Positions 11,601 through 23,600 of a stretch of 64,000 nucleotides of DNA are shown in pieces. The DNA lies in NCBI GenBank assembly GCA_038373865.1, contig JAXGGA010001145.1:48501-112500 (forward strand), written 5' to 3'. Both the position numbers and the translations under genes were made by a program. The stretch is from Uloborus plumipes. Lineage: Eukaryota > Arthropoda > Arachnida > Araneae > Uloboridae. The first letter of the stretch is position 1, and the number at the start of each line of letters is the position of its first letter. The notes beneath the pieces are model-generated. The model saw only the letters and a list, made by a program, of their open reading frames with translations, had not been told where the DNA came from and made no database searches.

Positions 11601-14600
11601 ATTAACTTGTAGATTGGTCAGCTCCCCCTCCCTTCCTTCCTGACCCAACCATTTCCCCCCCCCCAAACTGTTTAAAATGCTAAAAAAAAGCTTCTTTGAT
11701 ACAAAATGAACAGTAAACTTGTTTAAAGTTGATAAATGGGCTTCCTTATAACAAGGCAAAGTACAACCCTTCCCCCACCCAAATATACCATTAACGCTAT
11801 ACTAATATGACGTCTCACCTGGGGATTGATTTGAGGATTATTTTCCCCCTAGGTATATATTGTTTTTCAGACGAAGTGTTTCGTTTTCAATCCGAACTTC
11901 ACAAAGTGTACTTCCATTCAAAATCTGAATTTAAACTTATGGTTCATTTCATCCCCTCCCCCAGCACCAATCTTCAATTTTGAAGGGAGGGAATAAATGG
12001 GTCGCCCCAAGATCATAGCAAACAGCAAAATAGCACTGTTTCCCCTTGTTCTCATAATGTTTTCCCATTATTTTTACACAAAACTGAAAGAAAATTAAAG
12101 TGTCACGTTATATGTCAGTCCCCATCACTGCCTTTCCTTTCTCTTATTGGACAAAGCTCATGAGCTAATAGGAAAGAGTAACAAACAGAACAAACTGAAA
12201 CACTACCAGACATCAGTAGAGACTAAGGCTTTGAAATGGGGCTAGGCGGGATGATAAAAAAAAAATAAAAGTTTGGAGTGGAAAGGTAGGGTAAGGGGGG
12301 GGGGAGCAATCTGTAAAGAAGTTAAACAACATGTGAGGTTGTGCTCAAAAAAGCAGTGTTTGTTTAATATATATATATATAGATATATCTTGCTGCATTA
12401 CTTTCCTTTACAACAAAATGAAAAAGAACACAAACGATTAAAAAAATTAAATAACAGCTGCACACTAGATAATGTGGAAAGATAGTTATGGGGACACAGA
12501 CATATGATCTGATATTTTGATTTATTTTCAGTTTTGTGCGAAAAGAATAGAAAAAACGACGTCATATTGGTATAGTGTGAATGGTATATTTGGGTGGGGA
12601 GGGGGATACTTTGTCTAGTTATAAGGAAACCCATTTCCCCACTTTAAATAAGTTTACTATTCATTTTGTGTCAGAGTTTTTGTTTTTTTAAACATTTTGA
12701 ACAGTTTTGAATTAAAAAAGAGTGGTTGTGCAGGGAAGAAAGGGGTAGGGGGGTGTACCTGACAAATCTATAAGCTCATGCCAGCTTAGTTTAGAGATAT
12801 TCATGTTTGTTTACTACTTTTTAGACCATAACGAGCAAGAGAACTTAGTATTTAAATAAATAGAATCTAAAAAATATCATTTTTTTCCTATACAGTTTTA
12901 TTCAAAAATTCAAAAAAATATGATCCCATTGAGATCCCAATCTAAAAATTTGTACAAACATAGATGAAATACACAAGAATTTTTGAGAATTTTTAAAAAA
13001 AAATTAATTATATGTTTTTCGAGAAATTTAAATTTCATTTTTTGAAAAAGAAAATTTTTATCAAATTAGTCATGTTGCATATCCTATTAAGCGGCAACTA
13101 ACGTACTTTAAAATGCCATTTACCAAATTGTTCTATCTATATTTGGTGCCGAGTTATGGTCCCTTTTATGTACCCTTATCCATGGAAAAACGAGGGTTTT
13201 TCCAAAGTTCAAAGTCTCATAAATGAAAAAATAATAGAGATAAAAATCCAAAAATTGAGACTTTTGATTACCTCAAGGGGTAAATTGATGAGCCAAATGT
13301 GAAAGAAATACAAAAATGTAAGGTAAAATTTTTCTCAGATTTTGGATCACTTGACGTGGAATGACCCTATAAAGAACTAATTTTGACACTTTGCAGTAAA
13401 ATAATAAGCCTAAATCGGGATCAGATTTTCATACCATACTATCCATTGAGAAGCTAAATCTGTCTTGTGGTTAAATTTTCTGTTAATAATTATGAAGAAA
13501 ATAGTTTTGTTGGGCTTATTAATAGGTTCGAGTTCTGCAGTATTCAGTGCTTGAAAACGGGTCATGATATTTGATTCAGACAGACTTTACTTTAATTGTT
13601 TTACCTTTTCATCATTTGTGATATTTTACAAGAATTTTAACTATGAATCAAAAAAAGGGGCGATCCAAAAAGTTTTAAATCTGGGAAAAAAACAAACAAT
13701 AGCCATTTCATACAAATATTTTATTATTGAGCTGAACCAGAAGTTTGTTAAAAACATTATGCAGCAAATAAATAAATAAATAGATAAAAATACAAAAAAA
13801 TGTGGATTGTACTTATGTTGAGTAAGTAAGGCATTTTATATTTTTGTCAAATCAACAGCTTAGAATGATGGCATTTCTCTGGTGCTTTTTTAAACCAACT
13901 CAACATTTTAATCATTTAATGATTCTGACTGAAAGATACTGAAAGGAAGGATTAATAAACAAAATGTACATGTTTACAGCAAAAATATGATAAAATATAA
14001 GAAATAACACTTTTAAAAAATAATCTGGAGTAACTATTGGTTGTCCTTTTTTTTTATCCAAAAAGGATACATATGACTTCATTTCTTCTGTTTCGTAACC
14101 TGTGGAGCGAGACAACATAGCGGACGGATAGTTTTTAGCTATTAAGAAAAAGAAATAATTAAAACAATCTTATTACAGGAACTTTGAACATATGTAGGAA
14201 TTTTCCAAAAAGAAAAAGAGAGAGAAAAGCACTAAAAAACTTGTATTTAAAATTTAAGAAATCCTTTTCTGTTAAAACTGAGCTTTACAGCAGTTTGTCA
14301 AAGTGAAAATGCAGCTTACAATTTAATTTTTCATTCAAGAGATTTTAAATGTTGAAATCTACAAACAACATTTTTTTGAGAAATGAAATTTGGGCTTATT
14401 AGTTTTTCCATTTAGGCATGCATTTCAAGTCTGCAAATAAAATTATGTTTTTAAGGAGGGTAAAAGCAAAATGAATTTCATGTATCATGGTGTTCTTTTA
14501 ATTATACCTCTAATTATTAACTGAGTAGATAGTTAATAGATTCTATCAACTTTTGGTGGCTTTTACTATCCAAGAGCAATGTTTCTCAACTGTGTTATGC

Positions 14601-17600
14601 GCATAATGTGTCTCCTTATTCAGGGACACACAAAGTATCACTTAAGTCAGAAGACCATAAAGTCCAGAAAACATTAGAAACAAATATGCAATTTTAGCTA
14701 CTATAAATTATGAAGGTCAAGCATTAAGAGTTTTAATTTTTACAAAGGTCACATCATTAGTTTTCAAAATAGCTAAACACTCAATAAGCTGCTGTAAATA
14801 TCAAATTATTATACTTAATTTTTGAGTAGTTTCATTGTGACTTGAGATTTTATTCAAAGAAGTATTTTGTTAAATGCAGACTTTGATGATGGAAAATATT
14901 TCTTAAGTTGGTCTGGGGAGGATTTCTCTTATAGATCAGTATTTTTAAAGAGAAAGGGGAGGGAATCACTGTATTGAGTATTGAGAAAGCATAAGCATAT
15001 AACATTTGAGACATTTCCTGTATGAAAATATAAAGTCAGTGCAGATAAATTACAAAACAGCAAAAAATTACAAAACACTAATCAATTTTTAAGGCATATA
15101 TATATATATATATCATGCTTTGATAAATAAGATTTATGATTGTTTAGAAATTGCCCATTCTTTAAAAATTAGCTCAAAGTCAAATTAACAATATTTTTTT
15201 AGGAGTCAGATTCAGAGGAAAGTCATTAACTTTTCTTTTCATATCAACATTTACGTCCAAGTGATTTCACTAAAACAGAAATCTCTCGAGACAAAAGAAC
15301 TTATCCCCTTGCTAATATCTACAGAAGCGTTTCAGTATGTCTGTAGAAAAGTAGTATAATAAAGACGGAACACTAACTCTTGAGATTCTGTTCATGCAAC
15401 TTTTTGGCCAACTGCAAATTCAATGATGCCTATCAGTGCAGAAAGGTTGCCCATCCTTGTTCTAGAATATGGTCAGAATAACAAATATTTTTAAATGTAA
15501 TGTGACCTTTGACATTAGAAAGTCAGCTTCATTTGATGCTAAACCTGTATTTTATACCACCAAGTTTACTCAAACTTAATTTCTAAAATGCAACCGCAAA
15601 ACCTAATATTCAACATCTTTCATATCCTAGGGTCACTGAACATTTGTTGGGAAACACTAAAGGTCAAGACTAGCAGTTTCCACTCAACAGTGGCAACAAA
15701 AAAAGTGTTTCGGCGACTACAAAATGTGATATTTTTAAAAGAAAATAGCCACCGGCATTGTCACCGACGGCCAATGTTATCTTGGAGAGAAAATCGACTC
15801 ATCTGCTTTACAATATTTCAATCTAAAAATGCAATGAAACTATGTAGGAAAAATAGTCAAAAGTGACCAAATTTATGATTAATCAGAAAAGTAAATATCA
15901 TGCTTAGTAAGCTTCAAGTATGGATGTGCAGGTAGTTTCTGTTTAATTTGCATAATTTCTTATTATTTGGATTTAAAAATTAATCATTTATTTTTCAGAA
16001 AAGGTTCGTAATTTTTTTCTAAACCTTTTTTTATACAGTTATTTAGTAAAAATATATGTAAGTATACATAACGTAATATTACTAAATGTAGAATGAAGTT
16101 CAGCGGCACTACAGTTCTGTACCTCAGAACCAGACTAACGTAAGTCCATTTTCGTCATTTTTCGATTGAGGGGGAAAATGATTGTCGAATACATCGTTTT
16201 TCCCCTCTACTGAAAAATAACGAAAATGGACTTACGTTAGTCTGATTCTGAGGTACAGAGTTTTGGATCATGATTCAAAGTGGCCACTAACTTTTCTGAG
16301 TTTAATGGCCACTGGTCACTATCAAATATTTTAGTCTCAAGCTTTAGGAAACACCAACATTGACTAGGAAAACACATTCAGCTTTCAGCCTTCAAGAACC
16401 ACAAAAAAGATCAATCAAAGGAAAATCCGTTACCTGTGACAATATGGCACCTTAAAAAATCTTCTCTATCTCGAACATCCAACAACAAGTAAGGAAGATT
16501 CTTTATCGGTTTTGGTGGAGGAGGAACTGGCTTCTTTTTTTCGTTTAAAATATCAAGTTCTCCTATTCCCATTATGACACTGAAAAAATAAATTAATTAA
16601 TTAATAATAAATAGTAATAAAAAGGTGCTATACATAACTGAGCCTAAATTAAGGGTCATTCCATAGAAATGTCAACCTCAGCCGAAGAAAAAAAAATACC
16701 GAAGTAAAAAAAGTATCAAAAAATAAATAAATAAATAAATAAGTAAATAAAAATCATACAACATAAGAAGTTTAAGAAAATTGAAAAAGTGCTGTAATTA
16801 TCATTCAGACTAGCCATAATAAATAGTTTGTATTGTGTTTGCTGCTTGTTATTCGATGGTTACGTTAGTCACAATCCATCTTGGGTAAAAGTGACACTTA
16901 AGACTAAAAAAAATTAAGCTTTAATAAATGTTTTATGTTTTTAAAAGCCAACTTTACACATTTTTCAAATATATCATTCAATTTCTAACACTTGCTTAGC
17001 TTTGAGAAATTTTTGCCTCACAACATGAGCATTAATTTTCAGGGTTGCAAAAATGTTACGTTAGTCACGCTGCTATTTTGGTTGAAAAAATATCTATTGT
17101 CGGTAATTTTGTTTCAAATTCTTAGCAGAAATAATATACAGATACCATGTACATTGCAAATCCACCAGCATAGCTAAAAAATATTTATTTTTCCTTTAAG
17201 TTACAAGTAAAAGTAGTTACAAAATCAGCTCTGAATGTTACGTTAGTCACTATGGAATGACTCTTAAAAAGTATTTCACTTTTTCATAAAAGAGCATTAA
17301 GTGCTAATATGATGGATAGCGTGCACAGCATTTCTAGCATAAAAACATTTTTATGATTTCATAACATTTGGAGTGTTTTTATAATAAATTAAAGGTAAAC
17401 AAAAGTATTCCCACACAGTTGGCAGTGGTCCACCAATAGGATGTCACAGAAGGTGATTTCTGAAACATTTTCTTATTCAGCTAAATTTGCTGACGATTCA
17501 ACAAATCCCAATTAAAACTTTAGATTTTTTTTTTCGAATTTTTTCTTCTTGTTTTTTTTCAAACTCCTTCGCTTTTTTGAATGAAAGCACTTACTGTTTT

Positions 17601-20600
17601 TGCCTTAAATGATTTGCCCGTACTCTGTACGGCAATCAGGTTAAAAAATTACTTTCACTCTTTTTTCAAATGTTGATTTTAATCACTTATCTTTACTTCA
17701 ATACGTAAAATAAATAAAAAAAATGTGACATTTTTTAAACCAAAGTCAAAACTTCCGTTTGTAAATTTAGAATATCCCCCTCCCCTATTTTAGTTTCGGC
17801 CATCCCTGAGGATTGACTGAAGGAAACAACATTTTACAACTTTAAAACTGATTCAAACAACTTCTATAACAAAATACAGAACAAGAAATACAAGTGATTA
17901 CAAACTCAGCAACAAATAAAATGACTGAGATTAGTTTTAAAAAAAAATCTAAAACGTATAGAGAAGAAGACATAGTACAAATGATTAACTTCCAAACATC
18001 AATTGATATTTTATCACTGCATTTAGCATTATATGTGCACTAGTATTTAGCAATAAGTTGAGAACAAAATAACATCAAAAACTTGCAATGAAATAAAAAG
18101 ACAGTCACAAATTAAATCATAATTTCTACTGACAAAATTATCATATTTCAACTCAAACAATTCGGTTTTGATGTATATGTGCAGAGTGAAAATTTCAATA
18201 AGTCTATGGTAAACTACATTAAGGTAAAAATTGAACAGTGAAAGTGACCAGTTTCTTTCATTTAACAAAACAATTATAAAATAAATAGATAAATGTACTA
18301 ATAAAAATATATTTTAAAAAATCTTTTATTTTACAAATAAATAAATAAATAAATAAATAAAATAATATACAACTAAAAATATATTTTTTAAAAAAAATCA
18401 GTTTTTTTTTTTTCAATTTCTGACTGTATCAAGAACATTATTTTAGTAACTAAACAGTTTAAACCAGAAGGAGAGAGAAAGAAAGAAAGAGGCAATTTTT
18501 TTTATAACGACATTGTAATTTCTCAACATAGATTCGGGGCAAAGTATAAATTCAGATTAGTTTATAGTTACATCTCTGCATATTCAGCTTTAAGAACAAA
18601 CATGACATATTAAGACAAACTTTGAAGATGCCATTTTAAACTAAAAAACCTTTTCAGGTTGGGAAAATGAGTTACAAATTAATAATCTTTCAATTTATAA
18701 ACTATTTCATTGCTTGTAACTTAAAATACCAATAATCAATTAAGACAACTTGAATTTTTAAGTCTCATCTAAATATGGTAATAATCCAAAAGATCATAAA
18801 ATTCTTTCATAATTAATAACTACAGAAATTGTAGCAAAAGCTACATTTGTTAAAACGTAAATGGACAAATTTAACTATTGCAAGCATGAAAGGATTAATT
18901 AAAAATGGTTTACTGTTCAATTGCTACAACAAGACTAAAAATTTGTATAAAACCCTTTTTAACTTTTTATTCTTGAATTAAAAATATTAGAAATATGTTC
19001 CCGTGGAAGTAAATTTATAACTCCAGCTCTGTAAATATTTGTAACACCTGACTACTTTAATGGCACCCTTTTTTACTTAAATGACAAAATTTCATAAATG
19101 AAAATTTCCAACTCAATTGTAATCAAAATGTAAATAACTTAAATTTTACCAAAAAAAAAAAAACATTTAAAAATTACAAATGAGGAAGGAGGTACAAGTT
19201 AAAATTCATAAAACATTAAAGGGACAGGATTACAAGAATTCAATACGTTGTATAATAGTAGACAAGACATTTACTTCAGATAATTCTTACAACATAATTA
19301 TGCAGTTGTTAGCAGATCATAATTTTAATGTGACTACATAATTTATGTGAGAGTATGATAAAAAAAATTCTGCAGATGCTTTTAGATTACAATTCAAACA
19401 TTTACACCCCTAGTTTGCCACAAAACAAAGCAAAAAAATGTTTTACAATGATTAATTTTCTAAATGTCGCCGATTTTAACATCATTCAGGGGATTTTTCG
19501 CAAAATATCGCCAATAGCGCCAAATTGAACCCATATTCAAAAAAATAAGTTTTTCCGCCAAATTTGTTGCCAACTTGACGATATGTCACCAAGTTGGAGT
19601 CAAACATTTAGCCACCAAAAGCTTGGCTATATATCGCCAAGTGGTCGCGCCTGCATTGAAATTAACACTGATTTACCTAAAAAAGAGGTAAAAGACCCCT
19701 TTGGAAACATTCAAATGCAACCACAAGAGGACTGAGGAGGGTCTAGGTGCTCTCCTAGACAGATCTCCACTCTGAGGAGGGTCTAGTGCACAACTAAACC
19801 CTCCTCAGAGCCTATATACTAAACTAGAAGCTTCTACGGCATATAGTTTTTGAGTTATGCGACAAACATACATACATACGTTTATAGACGTCACCAGAAA
19901 ACTCGTCGTTATTAACTCGGGGATGGTTGACAATGATTTTTCGGCTGGTTACATGTTGGTAGGTACATATGCACGTGCTGATAGGTCGAAAAAACGACGC
20001 AACATTTATTCGGAGGTGAGCAAAATCAAAATTTAGACCAAAATTTGAGTGAATTTTTTTTTCGCGATCACAATACCTCCTTTACTTCGTAAAAGGAAGT
20101 AAAAATGCAATTATGGAAAAATTATGCACTTAGTAGGTTATTTTTGTACAAACTTTTTAAAAATCAAATCTAGTACACATTACAATGATGCATTACAAGA
20201 TCTAATAAGAAGTATCAGATGAAAATATAAAGAATGCTTGCTAAAATAAATCAACTTCAAAGCAAAAAATTTATACTTTGCCATTTTCCTTTCACTGGAT
20301 GACTGCCTAGACTTCTGGGGGGAAGTTTTACCATCACCACAACTTACTCCTCCTATTTAAAGAAAAATGTCATTTTATGAGAATTTAAATGTTTTGACAG
20401 TATAGTTGAAGATATTAATAATTAGTTTTGTAACAGTCAAAATAAATAAAATAGCATTTAGAAGAAAATACTATTATTAAATTTTAAAGTATTAAATAAG
20501 AAAATCTACACTCTTAAAATCTGAGTATCTATCTCTACATACTACACACTGAGAATGAAAAGGGCACTTTTTAAATTAGATTGGCATTGAAGAAGTGCGC

Positions 20601-23600
20601 CTTTCATTCTCTGTATGCGACATATCGTCTAGAACAACACAAAACTTGCTGTCAAACAAGACATCTATAGATACAAAATTTTTTAGATGTCACATTAAGG
20701 AAGAGGTAGGTTTCATTTTTCATTGACTTTAATAAGCAGAGATATTAGCTAAAACATCAATTTTCAAAGAAGTTTCATTCACTTCAAAATTTTGAAATAT
20801 ATTTCCCCTCAATGGAACGTCTTTCCCGAGGACAATCTGCTTCTGGCAAGTTACCAATAATTTCTCTTTTTTTCTAGCTGCTAAAAGGGGAAGTAATTCA
20901 GTAGAAGGGAAGAAAAAACCAACATTGGAGAGTCATTGGTAAAGATAGAAGTATGCAGCAAAACTTGGAATAGTTCTAGAGGTGCACCTCACTGAAAATT
21001 AATGTATCCCGCACAAACCACAACAAGGGGCAAAGCCCTCAAGGCAACGTACACCAACCCACCATATGTGTCAAGGTCATGGTAGCCAATCTACCTGGCT
21101 TGGTGGATAGTACAATAATAGGATGCATGGGGTTGGGGACAAGCAAATTTAAAAGCAGCGAAAGAATATGAGGATAGAATATTATTTAAACATAGTTTTA
21201 TAAAGAATAAAAACCTTAATGAATATGAGCAGAGGTAGGATTTAAATAACACTGCTTACCTTCCTTTTGTGTTTCTAAAAATTCAAATCCTGCAGCTATA
21301 GCCTGCAATAATTATCAGTAAGAATTAAGTTTACTTTGAAGGTACACACAATATTATAAAAACTAGGAGTCAATAAAAAAACAACTATGATTTAAACATA
21401 TATTTTTAAAATATACATAACTTACAAGTTTAACAAATGTAGAAAGTTTGATTCTCTTAAAGACTTCATTTTTTCTGTGATTGCAACCTAAAATAAAAAA
21501 ATACCAAACCTTTTCAATTCACACAATTAATTTTACTTTTCAGTAACATAATAATTCATTAAAAATACATAATTCCTGAATTTGAAACATAAACAGATCT
21601 AATATGAAAAACAGTACCAAAACAAAACTCAATCATTTAATCAATATCATTAAGTAAACTTTTCTCCAAAAACCAAACAAATGTATTAGAATGTTGTGAA
21701 AAATGACTTTGAAACAATGTATTACCCATATGGTGTCGAAACTTGAAGTCAATCACAGAAATGATATATCCGTAACAATCCATTATAAATATTTAAGAAA
21801 TAGTTATTCCTAATACGACCGTCATTTGGGGAATTGAGGGTTGGGGATCAACTCATAAGTGGTCATAGTTTTTGGTATAATTTACTCGGAATGTGTATGT
21901 GTACCCCCTTAGGTAAATCCAAAATGAGCTAGGTTTTTTCCTCAGCTGCCTAAGAGGATCCTGAAGGTTCCAGAATTAACTAGGCCTTATTCTCCGCTTT
22001 AGAGCAAAAATAGTGAAGAATTAAAAAACGGAGAAACATACTCAGATATTCGATTGACTTTAGCACCCTTTGTATGCCAAATGTGAAATTCGATTTTGGT
22101 CTGTGAAATGAAGAGCTCAACTTGACGTTGAATTAAAATATGGTATAGGGATGTGAAAATCGTCAGTAAGAGTTCAAAATTAACAGTCACAACCTAATCC
22201 TGTATAAATGTTGCTAAGAAATAAGGAGGTCATATCCTTCACTAAGGGGCTTGGATGTGAGTGCATACGTAAGTTAAATAAAAGAATGCATTAAAAAAAT
22301 AATGCACTCTCAATCGGACAACTCCTTTTTGGTGCGTTGATTTTTTTGTTATAGAGTGTATTTTTATTTTTTGTTTCAATTAGCACTAGGGTATAAATTT
22401 GATTTTAAGGAAACATCATAGATTTTATTTATTGGTAATGCTTTACCAATATATAGACCAGAATAATGAAAGTATACAATAATCGTGAAATATCAGTAAG
22501 TTAAAACATGTCAACAAAGAGGGTAACATAATTGAAAATTTAATTGAACTTACAATATCAAGAAATCACCAATAAGCTACCCAATTAATTAATTCACAAA
22601 CTCACTTCAATAACTTTGTCCAAAAATGGAGCCAAAAAAAAAAATGAGTACTTTTAAAAATAACATTTTGCAAAAAATACTTTTCACATGTTTTCAAGTA
22701 CAATCTTAGTTAATAGTAGATTTTTCTGAAAAATTCTTACTTTTTTGTTTTTCTTTATGTTCATTAATTTGCTTAACAACATGTTTACCTGCAAAAAATA
22801 AAAACAACCATTCACCATAACAATAATGTTCCAATTTGATTCAAGTCTAGCTTAAAGGATGAATAAAAAATTAATAATAAAAAAAGGTCATCATGCAATA
22901 ATTAGTGTCAAACCAATACTGATTCAACTTTATATTGTTAGAGCATAGGTTTTATATTTTATATTGAAAACACATAGCCTTTTTTCCTTTAAAATAAACA
23001 CTGCATTTTTTATTTTACTGATTTGCTGGAGAAAAACAGGCAAAGAGTGAAAACATACCACTATCAACTGCTGGTTTTACATGTTTGTACTTGGGATTTT
23101 CAGGAACCTTCTTATTTAAGACCTGTGAACAAAGACAGATTAAGAAAAAAAAATAAATAAAACAAGTGATTTTTATTCGAGATACTTTCCGTTTATAAAA
23201 GAAGTCTTACACAGATACCCTTCCTTCCAATGTATCACATTTTTTCTCTAGTCTTTCAAAAAATTAAAGATAGTAAAACTTTGCTTTAAATATAAGTTCA
23301 CACTTAAGTTGTAAAAACAACATCATTTTTGAGGGATTTCTTTAAAAATTGAACATAGAAAACAGAGAATCATTTAAATTCACTGTGGTTTAAGTTATAA
23401 TTATTTAGATGTGTATTTGCTTTGAAAAATAATTAAAATATTTTTATTCAATGTTTTACAGTTACAAAAAAAGCAATTGGTTAGATTACTTGTTCTTTTA
23501 TTGCTTTTATTTAGAAATTAGTCCTAGTGTACGAAAAATTAAATTTCTTGTAGACATACACACAGGTTATTTGAAATTAGATAAAGTGCAGCTTTTAATG

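Noticed and set aside
14573..15470. hAT element suggested by 'caatgtttctcaac' on the left and 'ggttgcccatccttg' on the right
   Set aside because: Each end resembles a different hAT family, they are not complementary, and no 8-bp duplication was found.
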